43,316 nt of DNA from an uncultured Bacilli bacterium (GCA_947627355.1 CANQVX010000004.1:76459-119774), one strand, 5' to 3'; shown: positions 35,597 through 43,242, numbered from the stretch's first letter. A program made the numbers and translations. Notes: a model not told the origin generated them from the sequence alone.

Positions 35597-36868
35597 ATGA
35601 TAAAAAGAGATTTTTATTTAAATCAAATCATTGATAGAATGTGGGATGGAAATATCAAGGTTATAACAGGAATTAGACGTGGTGGTAAATCAACACTTCT
35701 ATTTAATTTATTTAAAGAATATTTACTTTCAACAGGAGTTAGTGAAAATAACATAATAGAAATTGAACTAGATAAACGAAAGTTTTATAAATTTAGAGAT
35801 CCAATTTTTCTTTGTGACTACGTAGAAAACATAGTAAAAGAAAAAACAAATTATAAATATTATCTTTTTATCGATGAAGTTCAATTTACTAAAAAGGTCA
35901 TAGATAAAGAAAGCAAGATAGAAGTAAGCATCTATGATATGTTAAATGAGTTAAAAGCTTATTCTAATCTTGATTGTTATGTAACAGGTAGTAATTCAAA
36001 AATGCTTTCAAGTGATATTGCAACTGAATTTCGTGGAAGATCAAGTCAAATAAAAGTGTATCCACTATCATTTGAAGAATTCTATTCTTATCGTGGTGGT
36101 GTTGTAAGTGAAGCCCTAGATGAATATATGCTTTATGGTGGTATGCCAGGACTTATTAATGAACCAACAAACGAAAGAAAAAGAACATACCTTAAGAATC
36201 TTTATGATGAAATTTATATAAAAGACTTGGTTGAACATGCCAAAGTTAAGAGACAAGATGTTTTAGAAGAACTACTAGATTATTTAGCGTCTGCTATAGG
36301 TTCTTTAACAAATGCTAATAAAATCACTAAAATTATTAACACTAAAGCAACAAGTAAAATATCTGATGATACAATAGCAAAATATTTAAAACACGCCATG
36401 GATGCTTTTCTTATATTAGAAGCAAGAAGATATGATGTGAAAAGAAAAAGATATTTTGATTATCCAAATAAATATTATTATTCAGATGTAGGACTTAGAA
36501 ATATAAGATTAAACTATCGACAAATTGATTTAGGATATATCATGGAAAACATGATTTTTAACGAACTTATAAGACGTGGATATGCGGTTGATGTAGGTGC
36601 TGTTGAAGATCGAAGTGCTAATCATAAAAAAATAAAAGAAATAGATTTTATAGTCAATAATTTTGATAAGAAAATATATATTCAATCGGCACTTAGAATA
36701 AATGATAAAAAGAAAATGAAAACAGAACTAGATTCTTTAAAAATTACAGGAGATTTCTTTAAAAAAATAGTGATAAGAAATGATATTCCTACAACTTTTT
36801 ATGATGATGATGGAATAATGCATTGTAGATTCATTGATTTTTTATTGAATAAGGTTGATTTGTTTTAA
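35597..36868 (+). CDS. AAA ATPase with DUF4143 domain (AAA_14 family), copy 1
   Basis: A 423-aa protein. Walker A is GIRRGGKST (near 25-33), Walker B YLFIDEVQ (about 90), sensor-like VTGSNSKMLSSD and the family's FRGRSSQIKVYPLSFEEF and YGGMPG. The C-terminal DUF4143 part has a restriction-endonuclease-like core, KEIDFIV with a following YIQ. These proteins are common, often multicopy, with no firmly established function. RBS GGAGG. It stands alone, bracketed by 38-bp copies of the ssrA terminator region. Confidence 0.92.
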   Translation: MIKRDFYLNQIIDRMWDGNIKVITGIRRGGKSTLLFNLFKEYLLSTGVSENNIIEIELDKRKFYKFRDPIFLCDYVENIVKEKTNYKYYLFIDEVQFTKKVIDKESKIEVSIYDMLNELKAYSNLDCYVTGSNSKMLSSDIATEFRGRSSQIKVYPLSFEEFYSYRGGVVSEALDEYMLYGGMPGLINEPTNERKRTYLKNLYDEIYIKDLVEHAKVKRQDVLEELLDYLASAIGSLTNANKITKIINTKATSKISDDTIAKYLKHAMDAFLILEARRYDVKRKRYFDYPNKYYYSDVGLRNIRLNYRQIDLGYIMENMIFNELIRRGYAVDVGAVEDRSANHKKIKEIDFIVNNFDKKIYIQSALRINDKKKMKTELDSLKITGDFFKKIVIRNDIPTTFYDDDGIMHCRFIDFLLNKVDLF

Positions 36869-36884
36869 ATAAAAAAGTAGATAG

Positions 36885-36922
36885 TTGAATTAGATTGATA
36901 CTATGTGTCAGTCTTTTTTTAT
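36885..36922 (+). repeat. 38-bp direct repeat, copy 2
   Basis: Perfect copy of 35383-35420, 17 bp after the ATPase 1 stop codon; about 1.5 kb from copy 1. Confidence 0.92.
36893..36920 (+). terminator. Terminator of ATPase 1 (copy of the ssrA terminator)
   Basis: Same hairpin and T7 as at 35391-35418, supplied by the duplicated segment. Confidence 0.82.
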
Positions 36923-36988
36923 GTTCGATGTTAATTAGGTTGAACATCAAAATTTATTGTTGCTTTATAGCATGATAATAGAAAATAA

Positions 36989-37219
36989 ATGTCGGTTTAT
37001 GTCGGTATAAATGACGGTTTAAATTTATCAAATTCAGAAGATAATGTAATAAAGTCATTATTAGAAAATCCTCGTTCTACAGCTGTTACTATTTCAAATG
37101 AATTATCTTTATCAAAAAGAACAATTGAAAGAATCCTTAGTAGTTTAAAAATAAAAGGAGTAATAGAAAGAATAGGTTCTAAAAAAATGGGTAGATGGAA
37201 AGTTATTCGTTTCAATTAA
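36989..37219 (+). pseudogene. C-terminal remnant of an AlbA_2/RecG-like DNA-binding protein
   Basis: A 76-aa frame without a clear ribosome binding site. It begins VYVGINDG, like the VGINVGIN-type linker of AlbA_2 (Schlafen-like) DNA-binding proteins. It continues with a winged helix (ENPRSTAVTISNELSLSKR and TIERILSSLKIKGVIERIG) ending GRWKVIRFN, the usual C-terminus of that family. The N-terminal AlbA_2 and ATPase-like parts (normally over 300 aa) are missing. It looks like the surviving tail of a gene deleted when the ssrA-side rearrangement took place. It could still be a free small HTH protein. Confidence 0.55.
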
Positions 37220-37245
37220 TCACTTGAAATTTTAAAAACCTGCAG

Positions 37246-37290
37246 TTAAATAGACAAAAATTTAAAAAATATAAAAAATTGTCTATTTAA
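37246..37290. repeat. 12-bp perfect inverted repeat
   Basis: TTAAATAGACAA/TTGTCTATTTAA separated by 21 A/T-rich bases. No T run follows. Possible end of a small element or a large hairpin. Confidence 0.6.
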
Positions 37291-37397
37291 ATCACCTTTT
37301 TGAAGATGAATTTATTATGTTGTGAACTTGTTACTAAGTTTATGAAATGAATTATATCAAAATAAGCAAGATTCCTAAAATAATATTAATTAAATAT

Positions 37398-37428
37398 CAA
37401 ACTGATGTAAAAGTCAGTTTGTTTTTTT
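37398..37428 (+). terminator. Intergenic terminator
   Basis: CAAACTGA/TCAGTTTG (37398-37405, 37414-37421) followed by seven T's. It probably ends transcription of the 36989 remnant. Confidence 0.75.
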
Positions 37429-37796
37429 AAAATTGCCGTTTCTATCGGTATTTTTGATAATATTTTAATTAATTATCATTTAATAAAAATAAAAAGTTTT
37501 TTGCTTAAAATCTATCGGTAAAAACGACGTTTTTAAATTATTTATAAATAATTCTTAAAATTTTGTTAAAGAAACTAAATTGAAAAAATGATTATCACTT
37601 CATCACAGTGATAATCAGCATTAATTCCAAAAAGGACTAATCAGAAAAGTCCTTAGTACACTAGTATATTCAATATTTTTTCAAAATTCAATAAATGGGA
37701 AAATATTTTTATATAGATTCATTGCTTTTAATGGTTAAGTTTTGTTACTTTCCCTAGGAAAATGTGGAAGTTTATCCTAAATATGCATATGTTTTT
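37429..37796. other. Gene-free stretch with two hairpins
   Basis: No coding frame is convincing. It holds two copies of CTATCGGTA (37452, 37512), an inverted repeat TGATTATCAC/GTGATAATCA (37589-37617) and a hairpin AAGGACT/AGTCCTT (37632-37654), neither followed by T's. These may be remnants of a deleted gene or protein-binding sites. Confidence 0.5.
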
Positions 37797-37827
37797 TTGA
37801 AATAAAGTGTTATATTTATGTTAGATT
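37797..37827 (+). promoter_or_regulatory. Promoter of the lipoprotein gene
   Basis: TTGAAA (37797-37802) and TTAGAT/TAGATT (37821-37827), spacer 18-19 bp, with a TG before the -10. It repeats the TATGTTAGA core of the pnp promoter. Confidence 0.5.
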
Positions 37828-37853
37828 AACGACCTGGAGGTGCGATATATAAT

Positions 37854-38606
37854 ATGAAAAAAATATTTAATATCTTTTTATTATTAATATTAAGCCTTAG
37901 TTTAACTGGTTGCTTTGAACAAAAACAATTTAGTATTGCTTTACAGCCAGCTCTTTTTCAAGGGGTATCAACAATTAATTCAAATCTAAAAATTAATCTA
38001 GAATTTTCAAATATTAGTACGATGGAATACGTTAAAACAAATCAAAACAAGATAAAAGACTTATCAACTGTTTCAGCTGAATATCATGTAAACCTTGTTT
38101 TAAGTGAAGAAAATCATAATTATATTATTGAATTTGAACATGCAGAATCTATAAATTATAATAAAATAAATTCTTACGAACTATATAGAAAACGTTATGA
38201 TCCGTTAAAGATAACTAAAATGTTATTCAAACTTATTGATAATGATAGTGATGCTATAGTTGATGAATTTGAAGTTAGTTATCAATTAGATGGTATTAAA
38301 GATATAGCTAATCTTAAATTGATTTCAAAATCAAGTCGTGGTAATACACACGGAAATTATTATTATAATTGTCATTTAACATATGATGAAAACATTGTAT
38401 TTTTAGATGAACCAAAAGAAACTTTTTTAGCAGGAACAAAATTAAACTATAGAATTTCTAAAATAGAAGGCTATAAGGTTGTTATGTATGTTAATGACGA
38501 ATTATATGAAGAAAAAATACCTTCTTTAATGACGTATATGGATTTTAACTATGTTCCAGGCTATAGTGATGTTAATATTGAATTTAAAGCCGTTAAAATA
38601 GAATAA
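37854..38606 (+). CDS. Lipoprotein of unknown function
   Basis: A 250-aa precursor with a clear lipoprotein signal: MKKIFN, a Leu/Ile-rich core and lipobox LTGC with Cys20. The mature part begins FEQKQFSIALQP, is rich in Tyr and Asn, appears mostly beta, and ends in a small domain (GTKLNYRISKIEGYKVVMYVNDELYEE broken by turns). I do not recognise the family. GGAGGTG lies 12-13 bp before the ATG, a long but usable spacing. The gene is alone between a deleted region and a terminator. Confidence 0.82.
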   Translation: MKKIFNIFLLLILSLSLTGCFEQKQFSIALQPALFQGVSTINSNLKINLEFSNISTMEYVKTNQNKIKDLSTVSAEYHVNLVLSEENHNYIIEFEHAESINYNKINSYELYRKRYDPLKITKMLFKLIDNDSDAIVDEFEVSYQLDGIKDIANLKLISKSSRGNTHGNYYYNCHLTYDENIVFLDEPKETFLAGTKLNYRISKIEGYKVVMYVNDELYEEKIPSLMTYMDFNYVPGYSDVNIEFKAVKIE

Positions 38607-38613
38607 AGAAATT

Positions 38614-38644
38614 AACAGATTGATATCGTTTCAGTCTGTTTTTA
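38614..38644 (+). terminator. Terminator of the lipoprotein gene
   Basis: AACAGATTGA/TCAGTCTGTT (10 bp, one G-U), loop 7, then a short T run. The loop-flanking bases resemble the ssrA terminator. Confidence 0.78.
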
Positions 38645-38650
38645 TTTCCA

Positions 38651-38672
38651 AAAGTTTTTGCAATTTACTGCA
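38651..38672 (+). promoter_or_regulatory. Operator-like repeat 1 upstream of ATPase 2
   Basis: 22-bp sequence with the palindromic core TTTTGCA-n6-TGCAAAA. It matches 38690-38711 with one mismatch. Confidence 0.7.
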
Positions 38673-38689
38673 AAAAAATCTAAAAATAA

Positions 38690-38711
38690 AAAGTTTTTGC
38701 AGTTTACTGCA
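38690..38711 (+). promoter_or_regulatory. Operator-like repeat 2 upstream of ATPase 2
   Basis: Second copy, with TTTTTGCA-GTTTAC-TGCATAAAAA symmetry, ending 8 bp before the -35. Two palindromes 39 bp apart directly above a promoter suggest cooperative repressor or activator binding. Confidence 0.7.
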
Positions 38712-38719
38712 TAAAAAAC

Positions 38720-38748
38720 TTGATTTTTTTATTTAAATGTAGTATAAA
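38720..38748 (+). promoter_or_regulatory. Promoter of ATPase 2
   Basis: TTGATT (38720-38725) and TATAAA (38743-38748), spacer 17 bp. The start site must lie about 10 bp before the ATG, so the 5' leader is very short and includes the RBS GAGGTG. Confidence 0.65.
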
Positions 38749-38765
38749 AAATATGAGGTGCTATA

Positions 38766-40052
38766 ATGGAAAATCTTAAAAAAAGAAATGAATATTTAAA
38801 TAAGTTAATTGGTTTTAAAGATACTAAGTTAGTTAAAGTTATCACAGGTATTAGAAGAAGTGGTAAATCTAGTCTATTAAAACTAATGGTACAATATCTA
38901 AAAGAAAATAAAGTTTTAGATAAGCAAATTATTGAAATGAATTTTGAATCATATGACTTTAATAAAATGAGTGCTGATGATATTTATTTATATGTTAAAG
39001 AAAAAATTGTTAAAAACAAAAAAATGTATTTATTTTTTGATGAATTACAACGCATTAATAAATGGGAAGAAGCTATCAATGCTTTTATGGTTGATTTTGA
39101 TTGTGATATTTATATAACTGGTTCTAATGCTTATTTATTATCATCTGATTATGCTACTTATTTATCTGGTAGATGTGTAGAAATAAAAATGTTACCTCTT
39201 TCATTTGCTGAATTTTTGGATTTTCATGATTATAAGATAAGAAATAGTAGTAAATATGCCTATGATAAAAATGATGAGCCTTATAGTCTAGATGAATTAT
39301 TTGATGCTTATTTAAGATTTGGTGGTATGCCTCAACTTGCTGATGTTGGCTTGGTTCAAGATAAAGCTTTTATCTTACTAGATAGCATTTATTCAACAGT
39401 AATTATTCGTGATATCTTAGAAAGTCAAAAAATACAAGGAAAACAAAAAATAACTGATGCCTTTTTACTTAGAAAAATAATCTATTATCTAGTCGATAAT
39501 ATTGGAAGTAACATTTCAAGTTCCAATATTGGAAATGTTTTAAAAAATGAAGGCTTATTAGAAAATGCTCATAAGGGAATTCCTAGCAGTCATACAGTTA
39601 TGGCTTATATCGATTCCTTGATTGAAAGTTATTTCTTTTATGAAATTAAAAGATTTGACATTAAAGGGAAAGAATATCTAAGAACATTAGGTAAATATTA
39701 CATAGTTGATATTGGTTTTCGTAATTGCTTATTAGGTATTAGAGATCGTGATCGAGGACATGTTTTAGAAAACGTTGTTTATCTTGAACTTTTAAGACGT
39801 GGATATGATATTGCAATAGGAAAAATAGGTGATAAAGAAATCGATTTTATTGCCACTAATACCAATGAAAAAATATATATTCAAGTAACAGAAAGCATCT
39901 TAAATGAAGATGTAAGAAAAAGAGAATTAGAACCACTTAAAAAAGTTAAAGATAATTATGAAAAAATAAGCTTATCTTTAGATGAAAGTGGAAAAAATAT
40001 CTATGATGGAATAAAGTCATTAAATATCATTGATTGGCTATTAAATAAATGA
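38766..40052 (+). CDS. AAA ATPase with DUF4143 domain (AAA_14 family), copy 2
   Basis: A 428-aa protein. Walker A is GIRRSGKSS, Walker B YLFFDELQ, then TGSNAYLLSSD, LSGRCVEIKMLPLSFAEF and FGGMPQL in the ATPase half. The DUF4143 half ends in GDKEIDFIATN with a following YIQV, the endonuclease-like core. It is a paralogue of the 35597 and 41219 genes but well diverged from both. The gene stands alone with its own promoter and two palindromic repeats. The RBS is GAGGTG, five bases from ATG. No partner gene is visible. Confidence 0.92.
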   Translation: MENLKKRNEYLNKLIGFKDTKLVKVITGIRRSGKSSLLKLMVQYLKENKVLDKQIIEMNFESYDFNKMSADDIYLYVKEKIVKNKKMYLFFDELQRINKWEEAINAFMVDFDCDIYITGSNAYLLSSDYATYLSGRCVEIKMLPLSFAEFLDFHDYKIRNSSKYAYDKNDEPYSLDELFDAYLRFGGMPQLADVGLVQDKAFILLDSIYSTVIIRDILESQKIQGKQKITDAFLLRKIIYYLVDNIGSNISSSNIGNVLKNEGLLENAHKGIPSSHTVMAYIDSLIESYFFYEIKRFDIKGKEYLRTLGKYYIVDIGFRNCLLGIRDRDRGHVLENVVYLELLRRGYDIAIGKIGDKEIDFIATNTNEKIYIQVTESILNEDVRKRELEPLKKVKDNYEKISLSLDESGKNIYDGIKSLNIIDWLLNK

Positions 40053-40059
40053 ATGATTT

Positions 40060-40086
40060 GGTAGATAAATATCTACCATTTTATTT
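40060..40086 (+). terminator. Hairpin terminator after ATPase 2
   Basis: GGTAGAT-AAAT-ATCTACC (40060-40077) followed by ATTTTATTT. Its right arm is the first unit of the tandem repeat that follows. Confidence 0.6.
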
Positions 40087-40105
40087 ACCACTTTATCTAC
40101 CGCTT
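40070..40105 (+). repeat. Three tandem 12-bp repeats
   Basis: TATCTACCATTT, TATTTACCACTT, TATCTACCGCTT in series. Two more related copies, around TTTATTTACCACTTTT (40158) and TTTATCTACCACTTTT (40181), lie 80-110 bp on. Confidence 0.8.
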
Positions 40106-40201
40106 TATTTTTAACAAAAATTTCATAACCCGCATTATTACTGAATATTTATAAAAATTTATTTACCACTTTTTTATAAATTTATCTACCACTTTTTAAA
40201 A

Positions 40202-40542
40202 CAATAATGGCTTGCTAATAGTTATTTGAATACAATGAGCCTCGTGATTAAAATTTAAAACTGAAAGTGTATTATTTTAAAAAATATAATTCAAAAAACA
40301 ACTAAATAAATTATTTTGAAATGATTTGTTTTAATAAAATGGGTAATTGACACGTTTTAGGCCAAAAAATGTAATTTTTTTAAAAATATCACGGAACGAA
40401 ATAGACAAATATCATGGAATGGACTTGATTTTGCTGTCAATAATTAACTTAAAATTGAAGATAAAAATGATAAATAAAATGAAAAAATTCCATAAAAGAT
40501 AACTACTTAAACGGCTTGGCTCAAATTTTTGTTTTTTATTTG
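40202..40542. other. Gene-free AT-rich stretch before the tRNA cluster
   Basis: I see no coding frame, RNA gene or strong hairpin here. TATCACGGAACG and TATCATGGAATG about 25 bp apart (near 40389-40420) are the only repeated words noticed. Confidence 0.5.
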
Positions 40543-40572
40543 TTGACTTTTAACTTTCAAAAGGTGTATGAT
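40543..40572 (+). promoter_or_regulatory. Promoter of the tRNA cluster
   Basis: TTGACT (40543-40548) and TATGAT (40567-40572), spacer 18 bp, about 19 bp before the first tRNA. Confidence 0.7.
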
Positions 40573-40590
40573 AATAGGGCGCAGTGGTAT

Positions 40591-40666
40591 GGGTGTTTAG
40601 CTCAGCTGGGAGAGCATCTGCCTTACAAGCAGAGGGTCGGCGGTTCGAGCCCGTCAACACCCACCA
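40591..40666 (+). tRNA. tRNA-Val (anticodon TAC)
   Basis: 76 nt including CCA. Acceptor GGGTGTT/AACACCC, TTCGAGC T-loop, anticodon TAC at 40624-40626. First of five tRNAs in one unit. Confidence 0.97.
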
Positions 40667-40694
40667 TTTTTTGTTAAACCTGCCTTGAATTTAT

Positions 40695-40778
40695 GGGAGA
40701 GTAGCGAAGTGGCCAAACGCGGTTGACTGTAAATCAATTCCTGAGGGTTCGGCGGTTCAAATCCGTCCTCTCCCACCA
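40695..40778 (+). tRNA. tRNA-Tyr (anticodon GTA)
   Basis: 84 nt including CCA, with the long variable arm expected of bacterial tRNA-Tyr. Acceptor GGGAGAG/CTCTCCC, anticodon GTA at 40729-40731. Confidence 0.96.
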
Positions 40779-40781
40779 CTT

Positions 40782-40857
40782 TGGGACATAGCCAAGAGGT
40801 AAGGCACCAGATTTTGATTCTGGCATCTCCCTGGTTCGAATCCAGGTGTCCCAGCCA
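40782..40857 (+). tRNA. tRNA-Gln (anticodon TTG)
   Basis: 76 nt including CCA. Acceptor TGGGACA/TGTCCCA, anticodon stem CCAGA/TCTGG, anticodon TTG at 40814-40816. Only 3 bp follow tRNA-Tyr. Confidence 0.96.
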
Positions 40858-40865
40858 TTATATAT

Positions 40866-40941
40866 GTCCTGTTAGCTCAGTCGGTAGAGCACTTGACTTT
40901 TAATCAAGGGGTCACGCGTTCAAATCGCGTACAGGATACCA
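40866..40941 (+). tRNA. tRNA-Lys (anticodon TTT)
   Basis: 76 nt including CCA. Acceptor GTCCTGT/ACAGGAT with a G-U first pair, anticodon TTT at 40899-40901. Confidence 0.95.
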
Positions 40942-40947
40942 TGTGTT

Positions 40948-41036
40948 GCCCAAGTGGCGAAATCGGTAGACGCACAGGACTTAAAATCCTGTGGGTAGTG
41001 ATACCCGTGCCGGTTCGATTCCGGCCTTGGGCACCA
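40948..41036 (+). tRNA. tRNA-Leu (anticodon TAA)
   Basis: 89 nt including CCA, with a long variable arm (GGGTAGTGATACCC). Acceptor GCCCAAG/CTTGGGC, anticodon TAA at 40982-40984. Confidence 0.96.
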
Positions 41037-41044
41037 TCGAATGT

Positions 41045-41070
41045 AAAAGCCCGAATTTTAGGGCTTTTTT
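41045..41070 (+). terminator. Terminator of the tRNA cluster
   Basis: AAAAGCCC/GGGCTTTT (41045-41052, 41061-41068) with trailing T's. Confidence 0.9.
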
Positions 41071-41077
41071 ATTTTGC

Positions 41078-41098
41078 ATTATAGTCAAATTATAGTCA
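41078..41098 (+). repeat. Tandem ATTATAGTCA repeat
   Basis: Two copies of ATTATAGTCA (41078-41087 and 41089-41098), 11 bp apart, one helical turn. They lie just after the tRNA terminator and upstream of ATPase 3. Confidence 0.75.
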
Positions 41099-41166
41099 GA
41101 TAAAAAAATGCAAACACATCAAATTGTAAAAAAGCGAAATTTTGAACATATATTATTAAAAACATT

Positions 41167-41194
41167 TTGAAATTTTGGGCAAGCATAATATAAT
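41167..41194 (+). promoter_or_regulatory. Promoter of ATPase 3
   Basis: TTGAAA (41167-41172) and TATAAT (41189-41194), spacer 16 bp. Confidence 0.65.
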
Positions 41195-41218
41195 TTAATT
41201 AAAGATGGAGGCCTAAAA

Positions 41219-42562
41219 ATGTCTAATGAAAGAATCTTTGAACGTAAAATATATCAAAAAATGTTAGATTGGAAAATAAATTCTAATGGAAAAACAGCCC
41301 TTTTGGTAAAAGGTGCTAGACGAGTTGGAAAATCAACTATTGTAAAAGAATTTGCTAAAAATGAATATTCAAGTTATATTCTTGTTGATTTTTCTACAGC
41401 ACCAAAAGAAGTTCATGATTTATTCAAAGATTTATCAGATTTAAATTATATATTTTTACGTCTTCAACTTATTTATAATGTAAATCTAGAAAATAGAAAA
41501 TCAGTTATTATTTTTGATGAAGTTCAACTTGAACCACTAGCTCGTCAAGCTATCAAACACTTAGTTAAAGATGGTAGATATGATTATATTGAAACAGGTT
41601 CATTGTTATCAATAAAAATGAACACCAAAGATATTCTTATTCCAAGTGAAGAAACAAGAATTGAAATGGTTCCAATGGATTATGAAGAATTTAAATGGGC
41701 ATTAAATGATAAACTAACCATTCCAATGTTAAAAAATGTGTTTGAAAATAGAATATCATTAGGCGATGATGTTAATCGTAGAATGATGCGAGATTTTAGA
41801 TTGTATATGTTAATTGGTGGTATGCCTCAAGCAGTAAACGAATATTTAGAGACCAATAATTTTAGTAAAGTTGATAAAGTTAAACGTTCCATTCTAGAAC
41901 TTTATATAGATGAATTTAAAAAGCTTAGTCCTAATAATAAAAGTGTAAAGTTATTTAAGGCAATACCTTTACAACTTGCTAAAAATTCTACTAGATATCA
42001 TGTTTCAAGTGTGATGAGTAATGAAAGAGTAGATAGAGTTTTAAAAAATATTGCTGATATGAAAGATTCCTTAGCCATCAATATTGCTTATCATGCTGAT
42101 GATCCAAGTGTTGGTTTATCATTACATGAAGATATTAATAGATTTAAATTATATTTAAGTGATACAGGTTTATTTACAACCCTAGCTTTTATGGATAAAG
42201 ATTTCACAGAAAACATTATTTATGAAAAACTATTAAATGACAAACTTGATACTAATTTAGGATATTTATATGAAAATGTAGTGGCTCAAATGTTATATGC
42301 TAATGGAAATAAATTATTCTATTATTCATTTTCAAAAGAAAATTCATCCCATAATTATGAAGTTGATTTTTTAATCACTAAAAGAAACAAAATAATTCCA
42401 ATTGAAGTTAAATCCTCAAGTTATAAGACTCATGCTTCAATTGATGCTTTTTCTAATAAATTTTCAAACAAAGTAGGAAACAAATATTTGATTTATACAA
42501 AAGATTTGAAAAAAGATAAGGATTTACTTTGTGTTCCTATTTATATGACTATGTTTTTATAA
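41219..42562 (+). CDS. AAA ATPase with DUF4143 domain (AAA_14 family), copy 3
   Basis: A 447-aa protein from ATG 41219, seven bases after GGAGG. Walker A is GARRVGKST, Walker B VIIFDEVQ; the following ETGSLLSIKM, ILIPSEETRIEMVPMDYEEF and IGGMPQAVNEYL belong to the larger AAA_14/DUF4143 subfamily. The C-terminal domain has a complete PD-(D/E)XK-like core (YEVDFLI, then IIPIEVKSS), better preserved than in the other two copies, so nuclease activity is more plausible here. It follows the tRNA cluster as a single-gene unit. Confidence 0.92.
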   Translation: MSNERIFERKIYQKMLDWKINSNGKTALLVKGARRVGKSTIVKEFAKNEYSSYILVDFSTAPKEVHDLFKDLSDLNYIFLRLQLIYNVNLENRKSVIIFDEVQLEPLARQAIKHLVKDGRYDYIETGSLLSIKMNTKDILIPSEETRIEMVPMDYEEFKWALNDKLTIPMLKNVFENRISLGDDVNRRMMRDFRLYMLIGGMPQAVNEYLETNNFSKVDKVKRSILELYIDEFKKLSPNNKSVKLFKAIPLQLAKNSTRYHVSSVMSNERVDRVLKNIADMKDSLAINIAYHADDPSVGLSLHEDINRFKLYLSDTGLFTTLAFMDKDFTENIIYEKLLNDKLDTNLGYLYENVVAQMLYANGNKLFYYSFSKENSSHNYEVDFLITKRNKIIPIEVKSSSYKTHASIDAFSNKFSNKVGNKYLIYTKDLKKDKDLLCVPIYMTMFL

Positions 42563-42565
42563 ATT

Positions 42566-42592
42566 AAAATGCGTTAATAAACGCATTTTTTT
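42566..42592 (+). terminator. Terminator of ATPase 3
   Basis: AAAATGCGTT/AACGCATTTT (10 bp, loop AATA) followed by T's. Confidence 0.9.
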
Positions 42593-42595
42593 ATA

Positions 42596-42625
42596 CAAAA
42601 AAACACCTTCAAATCAATGAAGGTG
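42596..42625 (-). terminator. Minus-strand terminator
   Basis: CACCTTCA/TGAAGGTG (42604-42611, 42618-42625). Read on the - strand the hairpin is followed by a run of T's. No gene on the - strand is visible downstream to be served, so it may block antisense transcription. Confidence 0.5.
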
Positions 42626-43084
42626 ATTACCAAAAAAATCAATAAAAATTTTAAAAAGGATTTTTAAACAATGAAAAACACTTTAGTATACATAGAAAGG
42701 AGAATTCGTGTATACAATTTTAACTTACTCGGATTTTAAATATTTCCTTTCAGTTTACAAAGTTTAATGACATTTGTATAGGTCAAAAGAAATGAAATCA
42801 TTGCATACACTTAAGGAGTGAAAGTGTATGTTTTAAATAAGAAATAGAAAGGATTAAACTGAACAAATTGATAAAAAATTATGAAACTAAAGAATAAAGA
42901 GGTAAGCAATGATTCTATAAAGTTCCCTTGCATCTATTAGTCTATATTAAAGCAACTCCAAATGCAATATCATAAAACTTGGATGTACAAAAAATACAAC
43001 ATGAAATTTACCTATATATAATTATCATTATATAAATTATTTAAATTGCTTTCCAAATCCGCAAAAAAATTTTTAAAAAAATGT
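42626..43084. other. Gene-free stretch with two related AAGGAG-loop hairpins
   Basis: No frame longer than about 22 codons is plausible. GTATAC/GTATAC (42686-42691, 42710-42715) and CATACACTT/AAGTGTATG (42804-42812, 42822-42830) each enclose AAGGAG. Each is followed by GTGTAT, where a very short frame could start (42708-42767, 19 codons; 42824, 7 codons). TTCAGTTTA (42749) and TAAACTGAA (42855) could close an outer stem. Confidence 0.45.
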
Positions 43085-43113
43085 TTGACACGACTATGTC
43101 ACTTTGATATAAT
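43085..43113 (+). promoter_or_regulatory. rRNA operon promoter
   Basis: Full-consensus TTGACA (43085-43090) and TATAAT (43108-43113), spacer exactly 17 bp. The leader contains a GAGATCTTTGAAAACTAGATAG segment (near 43146-43168) of the type seen before 16S in Firmicutes. Confidence 0.92.
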
Positions 43114-43242
43114 GGAAAAGCACTCGGGAAAAAACGGGTTGCAAGAGAGATCTTTGAAAACTAGATAGATACAAACGTCAATTTTTATTAAAAAGCACAG
43201 GACAAACTGAAAAAAAAGTAACGAAAGTTACAACAAATAAAA

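Noticed and set aside
40893-41084. 63-codon open frame across tRNA-Lys and tRNA-Leu
   Set aside because: It runs through two complete tRNA genes and a terminator; it is chance.
42671-42739. 22-codon frame starting MKNTLVYIERR
   Set aside because: Too short, its RBS spacing is poor and it overlaps a hairpin; no support beyond an ATG.
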